Shown piece after piece: positions 47,380 to 60,545 of a stretch of 64,000 nt of DNA (positions within the stretch are counted from its first letter, which is position 1; the number at the start of each line of letters is the position of its first letter). A program made the position numbers and the translations under genes. The notes under the pieces are model-generated. The model was not told the origin of the DNA. It saw nothing but the letters and a program-made list of their open reading frames with translations, and did not search any database. The DNA comes from Beta vulgaris subsp. vulgaris (Eukaryota > Streptophyta > Magnoliopsida > Caryophyllales > Amaranthaceae), in the NCBI RefSeq assembly GCF_026745355.1, contig NC_079208.1, positions 16,009,955 to 16,073,954 on the forward strand, written 5' to 3'.

Positions 47380-48060
47380 GGAAAATTTGTCAGAAACAAC
47401 CTTTTATAAGACACTTTTTGTCAGAAACAACCTTTTAAAATTTTTTTGTCAAAACAAACCTTAAAGTTATATTTTTTTGTCACAATAAACCTTTGGCCGG
47501 AAAAAGACCCTTGACTTAGTTTTAAGGCGTTGACCACCCACGAAACCACCCCCCACCCCACGAAATCAACCCCCTCGCTTTCCCCCACCTTGAAACCATT
47601 GTTTCTTCCCACCACCCTCAAAACCACAACCCTCAAACCACCAACCCTCACTTCCCCCCACCCCAAAACCACCCCTTCCTCTTTCTTTGTTTGGGTTTAG
47701 GTTTGTTTGGGTGGGGATTTAGGGTTTGAGGGGCACGGTTGAGGGTGGGATGGAGGGAGGGTCGGGGTCGGTTTTGCGGGTGGGGAGAAGTGAGGGTTGG
47801 TGGTTTTGAGGGTGGGGGAAGAAAGCGGTAGTTTCGAGGGTGGGGGAAAGCGAGGGGGCTGATTTCGTGGGTTGGGGGTGGTTTCGTGGGTGGGGCTGGG
47901 ATGGTCAACGCCTGAAAACTAAGTCAAGGGCCTTTTTCGTACCAAAGGTTTAATGTGACAAAAATATTTTGGTTTAAGGTTTGTCTTGACAAAAAAAAAA
48001 TTTAAAAGGTTGTTTCTGACAAAAAGTGTCTTATAAAAGGTTGTTTCTGACAAATTTTCC
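47380..48060. mobile_element. Long-armed foldback element (Mutator-like MITE), 681 bp, 9-bp TSD
   Basis: The left end GGAAAATTTGTCAGAAACAA and right end TTGTTTCTGACAAATTTTCC are perfect inverses. A perfect 9-bp target duplication TAATATGAA flanks it (47371-47379 and 48061-48069), the length expected of Mutator-like elements. Arms of about 300 bp pair along most of their length, including the AAGTCAAGGG and CACGAAACCACCCCC blocks. It is non-coding and sits about 330 bp upstream of the prohibitin 5'UTR intron donor, in the promoter region. Confidence 0.92.
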
Positions 48061-48069
48061 TAATATGAA

Positions 48070-49204
48070 TGAATTTATATATAAATTTATGAAGAAATTT
48101 ATGAATGATGTTAATTTATCTTAAAATGTTAATTTTTCTTCTTAATATTTCATTTTCATCCAAAACCGCCTTAGAGGTGGTAATGAGTAATAACGAAAAT
48201 TGCTTTTCTTTGGAGAAAAAACACGAGTTCAATTCCTATGAATATTTTAAGGACACTTCCCTTATAACATTACACTTAGGCTCCGTTTGATAAGGCGTAA
48301 AACGTTTTCTCGAAAAACTGTTTCCCTCTATTTTTCAGTTTTACATTGTTTGGTTGGCAAAAGGGTGTAAAACCATTTTCTCTTGGGGTAAAATTACTCT
48401 CCCAATGATGGAAAACCATTTTTCTTTTAAATAAAGAGAAAACTGTTTTTCCTTATCTCTCTTGTACACTCCTCTCACTTCACTCTTACTTTGACCTTTT
48501 TTCACTTCCAAAAAAAATTTATTAACTAAACTAAAAGGAAAAAACCCTCCCCACCCCCTCCCACACTTCCCTTCATGCCTCCTCTCACACCCCAGCCACT
48601 AGTAGCCACCCCCAGCTCCCTCTGTCCTTTTTCCTTGCTCCCTCACCATCTTACCTCCTTTTTTCCCTCTGTTTCAATCCCTCTTTCTTCTCTTAAACTC
48701 CTTCCTCCCACAAATCCCACCACCACCATCGTCTAAACTACCCACCCTAAAAAAAGCCACGAAAACCCTAGCCCACAGGCTTTGCATCGATGGCTAGAGG
48801 AGGGAGGGAGGCTATGTTTTGGGGGATGGCTTCCTCCCTCCTCCTCAAGAGCAACATTCTTCCTCTTCTCATACAACTTATTGGTGAGGTTACTGAGCAC
48901 AAATGTCATGATTCGTTTAGAGCAAAATTCACAAACGACAAGTTTTTCGACTTAGCAAAATTCAACTACAAATCTAGGAGTAGAAAGAGAATGGAGACCG
49001 TGAAGGTGGGTTTCGTAGGTTTTTTTTGATTGAGTAGTTTAGGAGGGTGGGGTTCGGCTCGAGGTTTGGGAGGGGTTGGGGTCGGGCGTTAGTAGCCTAT
49101 GATTTGGGTCAATGGTGGTTAGGTTTTAATATCGTGGTGGGTGGGGACTTCCGTGGGTAGTTTGTGTGACGTTGGGGTTGGGTTTTGGGCAGGGTGGAGC
49201 GGTT
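48070..49204. other. Unassigned stretch with a possible gene fragment
   Basis: CT-rich sequence at 48540-48780 resembles a plant leader. It is followed at 48790-49029 by a 79-codon open frame with no recognised domain, then G-rich sequence. It may be a duplicated gene start or chance. A motif GGCTCCGTTTGATAAGGCG near 48280 resembles ends of plant MITEs, but no partner end was found. Confidence 0.3.
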
Positions 49205-50209
49205 TAACGTGCTCGTTGTAAACACGTCAAAGATAGCTAAAATATCTAATATATGGCAAGTAAAGAGTCGAATCTGCAAGGACTAAGAAAATCACCAATA
49301 AGTATCAATTTGCGATGAGCTATGCTAGGTTTATGTTTTAGAAGATTTATAGATATAAAGACAATAAGAACAATGAGTTTAGGAAGGTATCCACCAATCA
49401 ACCATTCACAAACTAAGCAATGACAATGGGAATCAACAATGAGGATTAATTGAGGGAAATTGTTCATCTATTAGTACTCTAACCACGCTCTCGAGCTAGC
49501 TAGATTGGCCTAGTCTCTTACCGAAGACCTATTCTCATGGCTAAGGCATTCAACCAAGCATATCCATAAATATGATAAACATAAACAAGCAAACTAAGTC
49601 ACATGGGCTACGTAGTCCCTATTCTCATGGTCCTTCAAGCCTAATAATCGATTTGAGGCAACCCCTTAACTTCATCTCTCGATCCTTCACTAAAAGTACC
49701 TAAATTATGCTCCTATGATGGCCAATCACACAAACATTCATGAAAATGCCAAATCAATTAATCAAGATTATCCAAGTCAAAACCCAATGTTGGATTCAAA
49801 GGTTCATGAACTCATTAATAACTTCAAATCATTCCCAAAGAAATAGCTACTCAGAAATCATAATAAATTATAAACTAAATGACATTAACTACTAACAAGA
49901 ACTAAAACACTAATCTAATATGAACAAGTAAATAGAGTGAGAATGGCATGAAAATAAGAAAATATAGCAACAAGATATGAGAGAGTAATATATTCTCATT
50001 AAAGTTGCAAGGAACATCCAAATCTTCAAGTTTCCTTCTTAGATTATTCAAATTTCGAGATTTCGATAAGTTTCTCTCACTTCTCTCTCTAGAAGATGAG
50101 AGTTTATCTTCCTACGGTTTTAAGAATTTCAAATTCTCAACAAAATAATATCTCCTGCTATTAAAATTTAATGTAGCTTAGCCTCTTCTAGAATGACAGA
50201 AGTTTGTCT
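49205..50209 (-). mobile_element. Gypsy LTR-like fragment, antisense, split by the CACTA insertion (part 1)
   Basis: Read on the minus strand, the 49205-49290 end gives CTTGCAGATTCGACTCTTTA, like the conserved tail of plant gypsy LTRs. The upstream sequence has the same leader-like texture (isolated clauses with CTCGAGAG, ATGAGAATAGG) as the LTR at 32670-34166. Without a second copy the LTR identity is inferred. The sequence appears to continue after the CACTA element at 61547. Confidence 0.45.
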
Positions 50210-50212
50210 TAT

Positions 50213-50515
50213 CACTAGGGGAAAAAAAGGAAGGGTTGCGCAGGAAGGGCTGCGCTTTTTCTAAAAGCACATCCCTACTAGTGAAGGGCTGCGCTTTTCT
50301 TCAAAAGCGCAGCCCTACATAACAGAAGGGCTGCGCTTTTAAAAGAAAAGTGCAGCCCTTCACTTAGTAGGGTTGTGCTTGTAGAAAAAGCGCAGCCCTT
50401 CTGTCTTAGTAGGGCTGCGCTTGTAAAAAAAAGCGCAGCCCTATAAAGTAGAAGGGCTGCGCTTTTTTCACAAGCGCAACCCTACGTTAGATTTTTTTTT
50501 GGTATGAATTAGTGC
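50213..50515. repeat. Left subterminal hairpin array of the CACTA element
   Basis: About six consecutive ~35-45-bp units each consist of GAAGGGCTGCGCTTTT-like sequence followed by its inverse AAAAGCGCAGCCCTTC, so each unit can fold into a hairpin. Such motifs are where the element's DNA-binding protein is known to bind in En/Spm-type elements; that role is inferred here. Confidence 0.88.
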
Positions 50516-50604
50516 GCGCATGTACAGTAGAGAATTACGAGCAATTCTATTTCCCTCTTTCCCTCCCTTAGAGAATTACGACGAGAAATTTGCGCGACCT
50601 AACA

Positions 50605-50870
50605 GTGCTGCCCACCACCACCACTGCTGCTCACCACCACTGCTCCACCACCACGACCACATTGCTCCACCACCACGACCACATTGCTCCACCACTGCTG
50701 CCCACCACCACTGGGTTTGCGCAACCTAACTCCACTGCCCCTGCTGCCCACCACCTTGCGCACCACATTGCTCCACCACTGCTGCCCACCACCTTTCGCC
50801 ACCCACCACGTGCAACCGTGACCTCCACCATACCAATACCCTTCTCTTCTCTTCTCTTCTCCACCATTTG
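50605..50870. repeat. CCACCA-rich low-complexity tract
   Basis: Tandem CCACCACTGCTGCCCACCAC-like units are followed by a CTCTTCTCTTCT run. The open frames across it (His/Pro-rich on plus, Gly/Val-rich on minus) are compositional and not genes. Confidence 0.8.
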
Positions 50871-51720
50871 AGTGGTTAATTAGGTATGAATTAATTTTAT
50901 TTTTAAGTTACTTTTGTTTTTTCTTAATTGAATTAAATGATTAATGTGCAATGTGGGTTTTGTTAATGCTAGGAAGAAGAGGCTTAGGAAGGCAGATTAA
51001 AGGTCCAACTATCTCTTCTCTCTTCATTGCTCGTCGTTTGTGTTAAGAGGTAACTAGTTCAACATGTAAACAAAGTTGTCATGTGCTTCAAATTGATTAA
51101 AGTTATGATAATTTATTGATGTATATATGTATTTTTTATTAAGTTATTATTGTATGAAAATGCAATGTGATTTAGCTATATATGAAATCTACAAGTTGTT
51201 TGAATCATCATCATATGCCTAGATACCCGTTCAAGACTTACTCATTAAGAGTAAATCTTGAATAGTCCCCGTTTGGGACTGTTCTTGGACGTTTGATCTC
51301 ACTTAGGTGGTGAATGTGTGTCTTCTTTTCAATTCTGAGGAAATTATTGGCTTATCGTTTCTCTACATTGTTCTCTGGGTACATATGTAGATAAGCAATT
51401 ATCTACATTGTGTACTTGGAGAACTGTTGGGAAATGCTGCCGGATTTTCCTTAGAATTGAAAGGTGCATATATTCACTAGTGAGATTAGACGTCCAAGGA
51501 TGGGTAGGTTGGAGTGATAAGGACCTTCGGTGCATGCATACAATTGAACATGTCACTATCTTGCTTGTTGTATACGTGTGTGATTTGAATATGTGAGTGT
51601 ATGTACTTTAATAATGATTGATGCATTATAATGAATGTGTGTTTAATTATTAGAGGTGGTTCTTAGAATGAGATGGATCGTATTGGATGTATGGTAGTCG
51701 TGAATCGATTGAGTTTGTGA

Positions 51721-54700
51721 ATGGGGTCTCAGAATTTCTGTAGAAGTGCATTAGAATATCAAACATCCTCTGGAGCAGTCGACTTTTATTGTCCTTGTTT
51801 GGATTGTAGAAATGTGAGCAAGGTTAGTAGTATACATGTGGTTAGGGAGCATGTCTTTCGCCGTGGGTTTAGGCCTCAATACCACGTATGGTTTGGCATG
51901 GTGAGCAGGGGAGGTATATGGGAAGCTCTGGAGTAAAGAATGATGTATGTGAAGAAAAAAGAAGGATGATGATGAGTTAGGGGATGAGAATTTGGATGAT
52001 GAATTTGGAGATGAGATAGGGATCGGGTAGACGAGATGATACACGAGGTTGAAGATCAGTCGTGTAGACGACCTCGTATTTTTGAGTCTATGTCAGGCTG
52101 CTGAAAAGCCGTTGTATCCAGGTTGTACAAAGTACACCAAACTTTCCGCGGTGGTAACACTGTTCAACATTAAGTCGAACGCTGGTTGGACGGACTCTAG
52201 TTTCACATCGTTGTTGGAAGTTTTAGCTGAGATGCTCCCTGATGGAAATGAACTGCCAAAGTCGTACTATTATGCGAAGAAGCTGATGTGTCCTTTGGGT
52301 TTAGAGTACGAGCGGATACATGCTTGTCCTAACGATTGTGTGCTTTATCGTAATGAGTATGAGCATTTACATGAGTGTCCACGTTGTGGATTGTCGAGGT
52401 ACAAGCGTGAAGGAGCTGGAGGTAGTGAAGGACCACCAGCCAAGGTGTTGTGGTATCTACCCATAATACCTAGATTTAAGCGCATGTTCTCAATTAAAGG
52501 AGATGCGAAGAATTTGAGGTGGCATGCAGATCGTAGGAAGAAAGACGGTCTGCTCAAGCATCCGGCTGATTCGCCTGAGTGGAAAACTATCAACAGGGTG
52601 CATAAGTCATTTGGTAATGAGGATAGGAATCTGAGGCTTGGATTATGTACGGATGGCATGAACCCTTTTGGCAATCTCAGCTCGCAGCATAGTACATGGC
52701 CAGTAGTTTTAGTGGTTTACAACTTGCCTCCTTGGTTGTGCATGAAACGCAAGTACATGATGTTGTCGCTTCTTATATCGGGGCCCAAACAACCTGGAAA
52801 TGACATAGATGTATACCTTCAGCCGCTTGTTGAAGATTTACAGAAGATGTGGAACGAAGGAGTGTTAGTATTTGATGCGTATGCTAATGAGATGTTCACT
52901 CTGCGTGCCATGCTTTTTTGTACTATGAACGATTATCCAGCTTATGGGAACTTATCTGGGTATAAGACTAAAGGAAAACAACCTTGCCCGATTTGTTTAG
53001 ATGACATGAAATCTACACACCTTAAGGGCTGCAAACATGTGTATATGCGCACACGAAGGCTCCTCAGCCGCGACCATCCCTATCGGTTTAAGAAGAAGGC
53101 ATTCGATGGGACGGTTGAAGAAGAAGTTGCTCATAGACCATTAACTGGTACTGAAGTTTATAATCAGGTGAAGGGCATTGAAACAGTCTTTGGTAAACCT
53201 GCTAGTGAGGTTGATGACCTACAGGATTATGGAAAAAACAGTCCATTTTTTGGAAACTCCCATATTGGAAAGATCTAAAGGTCAGACATTGTTTGGATGT
53301 CATGCACATAGAGAAGAATGTTTGTGAAGCTATTATCGCGACACTTATGAATATTCCGGGCAAGACAAAAGATGTTAAGGCGTCACGACTTTACTTGGAA
53401 AAAGAGGGGATTCGACCAGAGTTGTGGGCTCAGAAAAGGGACGGAAGGAAGAAGAAAAGAGGGGAGGAAAGGGTTGATGATGAAACTCAGAAAAGTAAAA
53501 AGGTGGAGGATTCGGAGAAGAATTATTTGCCACCAGCTTGCTACACGATGTCGCGTCAGAGAAACGGATTTTTTGCGAGTCATTGTATGGCATTAAGGTC
53601 CCTACTGGCTACTCATCGAATATGAAGCGCTTTGTTACCTTAAATGGTGAGTTGAAGTTATCGAGTATGAAATCGCACGATTGTCATGTCATGATGCAAG
53701 TATTCTTACCGATTGCAATTCGTGGGATACTTCCAAAGCATGTGAGGCACACCATTACAGAACTGTGTTCATTTTTCATCATAATTGCAGCAAAGTCCTA
53801 GACCCGTCGACCCTCGATTCCTTGCAGCAGAGTAGTTGAAACTCTATGCAAATTTGAGATGTATTTCCCCCCGCATTCTTTGACATTATGGTCCATCTCA
53901 TTGTCCATCTAGTTCGAGAAATTAAGCTGTGTGGTCCAGTGTTTTTGAGGTGGTGCTATCCTTTTGAGAGATATATGGGAACTTTGAAGGATAAAGTTCG
54001 AAATCCTGCACAACCAGAAGGTAGTATAATTCAAGGGATTGTGGGTGAAGAGATCAGTAATTTTGTGGCTGAGTATTTTGCTAGTGTTGATCCTGTTGGA
54101 CTTCCGACATCCCGACACGAGGGCAGACTTGAGGGCAAGGGTACAATTGGTTCAAAATTGATCACACCTTCCGTAGAAAAGCGTAAACAAGCTCACTTAT
54201 TTGTATTGCATCACGTACCAGATGTCCATCCTTATTTAAGTGAACATATGGAGGAATTACGTGTTAGCAATCCTGGAAAAGGAGTGAGGGCATTGACGCA
54301 AATGCATAACAAGACTTTCATTGATTGGTTTCATAAACGAGTACTCAATGATTTGGATGAAAGTGTTCCTGAAACAGTCAAGTGGTTAGCATTTGGTCCT
54401 CGTGAAGCTGTACGCTCTTATGAGGGTTATGATATTAATGGGTATACGTTTTGGACTGAACGTCAAGATCTAAAGTCAAGATCGCAACAAAATAGTGGTG
54501 TTTCACTTGTGGCGTCGTCTACACAATATGCAAGCTCGAAAGATAAGTCGCCTGTACATGCTGAAAGCAACTATTATGGGCGAATACAAGAAATATGGGA
54601 GCTGGACTACTGTACTTTTAATATTTGCCTCTTGTGTTGCAGTGGGTTGACAATAATCGACGTTGTGTAAGAAACGATGATCCTTTTTCACTCTTGTTGA

Positions 54701-54900
54701 CCTTAGTCGTCTACGTGAAACTGAGGAGCCATTTGTAATTGCATCACAAGTCAAGCAAGTATTTTTTGTAACTGATCCTGCTGATCATAAGTGGTCAATT
54801 GTTGTACCTGGTAAAAGGAGTATCCTCGGTATTGGTGATGTTGATAATGAGGAAGAATATGATGCATTTGAGGACCTCCCCCCTTTACCTATCCTGAAAT
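51721..54900 (+). pseudogene. CACTA TNP2-type transposase (TNPD), frameshifted
   Basis: The first block, 51721-51933, matches the transposase-associated domain (DFYCPCLDCRN, HVFRRGFRPQYHVWFG). An acidic linker follows, then the main block 52049-53278 with LYPGCTKYTKLSAVVTL, CPLGLEYERIHACPNDCVLY, the acidic-residue block CTDGMNPFGN, and CPICLDD. A shift near 53230, at an A-run, moves the frame before LDVMHIEKNVCEAI (about 53297). A further shift near 53560 leads into FCESLYGIKVPTGYSS. Stops near 53800 are followed by a DUF4218-like block (FLRWCYPFERYMGTLK) and a DUF4216-like tail to about 54890. The gene would cut and move the element if intact. At least four breaks make it inactive. Confidence 0.87.
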
Positions 54901-55029
54901 TGTGTGGAAGATGATGTAATATGTCGGAGAATATATGCGTGTAGATCACACGGAAGGGATACATGTACTTGAGGATCCTAAGAAACGGCGGAAGTCAATA
55001 AATCATGAGACATAAACTCAGTGTGTGTA

Positions 55030-55870
55030 ATTTCTCCAATTTGTAACATGTAATTTTGGCCTATTTTGGCCTTTTCGCTCCCAAATCGTACTTATCGAGT
55101 ATTTAACCCCAAATTCTCTTTGAACATGATTATATAGATTAATATAACTAGTATGTAGATTTTAGGCTTTAATTTGTTGTTGGTTGCATTTCAGGAACGA
55201 AAAGGCCATTTCGGGCCTATTTTGGCCTTTTTGATCCCAAAATGTACTTATCGAGTCATTTAACCCCAAATTCTCTTTGAACATGATTATATGATGTATA
55301 ATGTAACTAGTGTTTGGATTCACAGGCTTGCATTTGTTGTTGGTTGCATTTCGAGAACGAAAAGGCCATTTCGGGCCAAAATGTACTTATCGAGTCATTT
55401 AACCCCAAATTCTCTTTGAACATGATTATATGAGGTATAATGTAACTAGTTGTAGATTCTTAGGCTTCATTTGTTGTTGGTTGCATTTCGGGAACGAAAA
55501 GCCATTTCGGCCTATTTGGCCTTTTGGCCTCCCAAAATGTACTTATCGAGTATTTAACCCCAAATTTTCTTTGAACATGATTATATGATGTATAATGTAA
55601 CTATGTTTAGATTTCTAGGCTTGATTTGTTGTTGGTTGCATTTCGGGAACGAAAATGCCATTTCGGGCCTATTTTGGCCTTTTCGCTCTTAAATCGTAGT
55701 TATCGAGTCATTTAACCCCAAATTTTGTTTGAACATGATTATATGATGTATAATGTAACTAGTGTTTGGATTCATAACTTGCATTTGTTGTTGGTTGCAT
55801 TTCGGGAACGAAAAGGCCATTTCGGGCCTATTTTGGCCTTTTTGCTCCCAAAATGTACTTATCGTAGTTA
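55030..55870. repeat. ~150-bp tandem repeat array, left copy, inside the CACTA element
   Basis: About five to six imperfect units, each carrying CATTTCGGGCCTATTTTGGC, CTTATCGAGTCATTTAACCC, TTTGAACATGATTATATG and GTTGTTGGTTGCATTTCGGG, lie head to tail. The same unit family recurs at 59920-60545 in the same orientation. A minus-strand open frame across the units is a by-product of the period. Confidence 0.9.
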
Positions 55871-56445
55871 TCGAGCCACCCACCTCACTCATTGCCACCC
55901 ACTGCCACCCACCTCACCCACTACCGCTCCCACTCACTGCACTCCCTCCCCCTCCCACTGCCTACACTCCCCACCCCCTCCCACTGCCCTGCCATAGTCC
56001 CCCCCACTGCATTGCCCTGCCACAGTCCTCCCACTCCCTCACACACCCTCACTGCCTCCCATTTCACACCCTCCCACTACCCCACACTCTGCACTCACTC
56101 CCACACTCTGCACTACTGCCTCCCCCTTCCTCACACACCCTCACTCACCCACCTGCACTCCTTGTACTCCCTCCCACTGCCTGCACTCACTGCCTTCCCC
56201 TCCCTCACACACCCTCACTCACCCACCTGCACTCTCTGTACTCTCTCCCCCTCCCACTGCCCCCCTCCCCACAACCCCCTCCCCACTGCCCTGCACACCC
56301 TCCCTACAACCCCTGCCCCCTCCCCACTGCTTCCCCCTCCCCCACTGCCCCCCCCCACTGCCTTGCACACCCTCCCCACTGCCCCCTCCCCTGCACACCC
56401 CCTCCCCACTGCCCCCTCCCCACTGCACAGCCCCCTCCCGCCCTA
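55871..56445. repeat. C-rich minisatellite (CCCTCCCACTGCC-type)
   Basis: About 575 bp on the plus strand is almost free of G runs and made of CACTGCC, CCCTCCC and CACACCC words. Several long Pro/Leu/His frames across it are composition artefacts. It separates the two CACTA genes. Confidence 0.9.
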
Positions 56446-58403
56446 AAAGGGCCTATTTCTTTTTATTTAATGCGTATATTTGTTCAATTTCAGGGACATG
56501 GCGGAGGTGCATACGGATATGAGTGCGGAACACACTACCGAGAATGAGTCTTTCGATTACCAAAAGGAGCGGGGTAAATTGGTTAAGGCTCGCCGTGAAG
56601 AAAAAGATGCACAAAGGCCAAGTAAGTCATTGGCGCCGAGGAAGAGAAAAGGAAGGGGACCTACAAAGTCACTAGGGAAGCCCACCCTAATGACTTAAGA
56701 GTACGATCATTTGGGGCAAACTTGTGGAAAATGGCGTCAAAAGTATGCCATGCAAGTTGGGATTTGCATGCATAAGCTCTCCATTCTCCACTCATGGAAA
56801 GAGGTGCCCGAGTCTTTGAAAAAGATGATTTGGGAAGATACTATGGTAAGCTTCGCGTACAATAACGTTTAGAATCTTAACACTTTAGTTAAATATACTA
56901 TGTAATATTTACTAATTTGTGAAATGCGTTTTTTGTTAAATCAATTCAATATTAAAATGATGAAGCCAAGAAGAATGTGTTTCTATCCGCGGTTGCCCAG
57001 AGATTCAGAGACTTCAAGGCCAAGCTAGTGTCGGGGTGGATCACTAAGCGGAGAAAAGTCTTGGGTACAAAGAAGAAGAAAATCTACGGGGGAGAAACAC
57101 ACACCGGTTCTGAGGCTTCACCGGATACATCATTTGAGGCACCCTCCAAGTTACCATATCAGATATAGAGGCATATCACACCTGAGCAGTGGCAAGCATT
57201 TGTTGCACAAAAAACAACCCCGAAAGCTGTTGTAAGAATATTTTACTAGCTAAGATTTAATACTTTTAGATCCAGTATTATTGTATAACACCATACCTAA
57301 CCTTTGTTTATTTGTGTGTTTCAGGCATCTCGTGAGAAAATTAGCGCGAATGCAAAAGCTAGGAAGTACTATCACCATCTGGGTGCTCAGTCGTATGGTC
57401 AGGCGAGAGATACGTGGATGTATAGCCATTACCCCACGATTGGGTCAACAACGGCAACGGGCACTAGCTCTACGACGACAGTTGCACAGCCTCAGCAACC
57501 AGGTAGAGTGCCCAATTGGTGGTGTTCGATGCATGGGGTTGATGCAAAGGGACAGAGAGTCTTGCCTGATCCCGGAACACAACAGATTATCTTGTGAGTA
57601 CATATTATAATTTTGATAAGGTATATATAAGATAACTTGTGCGACGCACTCTCTTATCCTTATGTAGATTGGCTTGAAGGAAAAGGAGGCAATGCACTCT
57701 AAACCAGGCTTATGTACACGAGACTTTAGGACGGGACCAATATGGACGTGTGAGGGGCGTAGGAGGTGTTCGCCTCATGGTGAGAAAGGTGTATGGTGAT
57801 CAATACACCTCTACGTCAAAATCCAGTGCCTCCCGTGTGAATTCGGCAGCTTCCATAGATGTGGAGGCTATGAAAGCTGCAATTCGGGAGGAGCTCAGAG
57901 CGGAGATGACTAAGAATTTCAACGCCATTTTGGCGCAGATGGGCTTATCGACTTTTGGTGCTTTCCAGCAAGGCAGTGTTCCTACGCAGCCTGATCCAGT
58001 TCCGGAGTTCACGGTAATCACTTAATATCACAACTATTTTTCTTGAATGCATGAAATTCTTACTATATATATGTTGTTTCATAGACTAACTATGAATAGA
58101 GTTTTTCTTTAAAGGAAGAGACACCATGTGAGCTATTAGCTCGAGGAGATGGTCATGGTAGTTTTATTCTCGTTGCTTATAGCCAAGCACAACCCCTAGG
58201 GACCGGGTACGATTGCACAACCAGGCAGTCGCTGATATTCACTATGTGGTCAGCGTTTCAGAGATTGTGCCCGGTTTTGAAGAATTACCTCTTCCGCTGC
58301 CGAACGTAGAAGTTGGTCTACAGTCAGTCACTGATGGCCTTGGCAGTTATGTTCTCTGGCCGCGTGCATTGGTGCGGTTACCAGATGAGGTACAATAATT
58401 AAC

Positions 58404-58404
<1 letters not shown>

Positions 58405-58451
<47 letters not shown>

Positions 58452-58453
58452 TC

Positions 58454-58497
<44 letters not shown>

Positions 58498-58585
58498 ATA
58501 TTATATATATATATATATATTATATATATATAATAATGTATGTATATATATATATATTATGTATGTATATATATATATATGTATG

Positions 58586-58647
<62 letters not shown>

Positions 58648-58650
58648 TTA
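58405..58650. repeat. (TA)n / (ATGT)n microsatellite
   Basis: About 245 bp of TATATA with interspersed GTATG lies in an intron of the second CACTA gene. The Tyr/Ile frame across it is not a gene. Confidence 0.97.
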
Positions 58651-59919
58651 TTGTTTTCTTTCTAGTTCCTATATATATGATTGTCAGTAATATCTTTTCA
58701 ATTTAACTAATTACTAGGGTTCGGGGAAGGCCTACAGGAAGGGAAAGAAGGCATGTTCACCTCAGGAAGGCCGACGTGATGTAGTAGAGAAAGTAAATGT
58801 TTCTATGGCAAAGTGTCTACTCATTACGGAGATGGAGATGGTGCAAGACCTTACTTCTCCGTGCTTTTGGCTACATGAGTGCGGTAGCGATGTAGACGAT
58901 GAAGCAATGATTGAGATTCAGTTGTCGTACCACCAATTCCACTACTTTGAGGATACATCGACCTTCATTTCTAAGGTTGATATTAAAGAATTCTTACTTG
59001 GGGAAGAGTTGAATGTTTCCATGATACAAGCATTCATGAGGTAATACTTTAGTATATAAATTAAATATGCATATTATGTATACATATATATGCCTTAATT
59101 AAGTAGTTTTCAATCCAACTAACTTCCATAATAAGTAAGTTTTCTTTTAATAAATATGATTTCTCAGGCTATTATACAATGAATTGCGTGCATCTAGTGC
59201 TCCAATGTTTGGTTGGTTATGTCCAAGCTTAGTACGAGATGACAGTTGCTTAAGAAACAAAAAGGAGTTGAAAGACTATCTCAAGTCTTCTTTGAAAGCA
59301 TGTTCTCGTCTTGGATATAAGATCATTCTTCTTCCTTACATTGAATTGTATGCTTCTTTCACTTTACTTTATTTAAATTGACCTATTAGTTGTTCTACGA
59401 TTAATAATAACTATATTTTATTGTTGTAGGAATCATTGGACACTGATTGCAATATGTTTGTCACGTAACGAAGCCTACCACTTTGATTCTTTGCGGAAAC
59501 AAGCACCACGGCCCTTACTAGTCAAATCATTGTTAAACAGGTAGCCTAATCGAAACTCAATATACGCGCACTTATTATTATTAAATGTACATCTAATCTT
59601 ATAATAATGTATATTGATGTAGTGTGATGAAGGAGGATAATGCAATAGGACTTCAGCACCAAAAACTCTTGTTTGGCATTCAGTCGAGGTAACATGACTA
59701 ATTTTTTTTCCTTATATAGAAACACATAATACACGTCTAACATCAATGTCATTTATTGCATCCTTTGGTGAATTTAGTGTCCGCTACAAGAAGGTGGACT
59801 TGCGTGTGGGTATTATGTCATGAGGTTCATGCTCGATATCGTCAACCGTTGCACACATGTTGATGATCTTCAAAATGTATGTAACTTATTAATTAATTAG
59901 TATATGTTAGTTTCTGCCT

Positions 59920-60545
59920 ATTTTTGCCTTTTACGCTTCCAAATCGTATTTATTGATTCATGTAACCCCAAATTCATTTTGAACATGATTATATGAGGCA
60001 TAATGTAACTATTGTGTAGATTTTTAGGTTCCAATTGTTGTTTGTTGCATTTCGGGAACGAAAAGGTCATTCTCGGCCTATTTTGGCCTTTTCGCTCCCA
60101 AAATGTACTTATCAAGTCATGTAACCCCAAATTCTCTTTGAACATCATTATATGAGGCATAATATAACTAGTATGTATATTCTTAGACTTGCATTTGTTG
60201 TTGGTTGCATTTCGGGAACGAAAAGCCATTTCCGGCCTATTTTGGCCTTTTCGCTCCCAAATCGTACTTATCGAGTCATTTAACCCTAAATTTTCTTTGA
60301 ACATGACTATATGAGGTATAATGTAACTATTGTTTAGATTCTTAGGCTTGCATTTGTTGTTGATTGTATATCGGGAACATAAATGTGATTTTAGGCCTAT
60401 TTATGCCCTTTTGCGTCCAATTCCTATTTCTCGAGTCATTTAACTTCATTTTGTTTTTGAATATGATAAAATGACATATATTATAACTAGTGTGTAGACA
60501 TTTAGGCTTGCATTTGTTTTTGATTGAATTTCGGGAAGGTATATG
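59920..60545. repeat. ~150-bp tandem repeat array, right copy, inside the CACTA element
   Basis: Four imperfect units of the same family as 55030-55870 lie in the last intron of the protease-bearing gene, in the same orientation. The final unit (60395-60545) is the most diverged. Confidence 0.9.

Noticed and set aside
50590..50871. His/Pro-rich open frame and its minus counterpart
   Set aside because: CCACCA-type low-complexity DNA next to the CACTA left end, without domain or splice context.
55725..56547. Long overlapping Pro/Leu/His-rich open frames on plus
   Set aside because: They follow from the C-rich minisatellite, exist in several frames at once and carry no domain.
58464..58706. 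Tyr/Ile-rich open frame
   Set aside because: Translation of a TA microsatellite.
59918..60304. 128-codon minus-strand frame with internal repeats
   Set aside because: It is the ~150-bp tandem repeat read through; the frame is kept by chance and the units are non-coding elsewhere.
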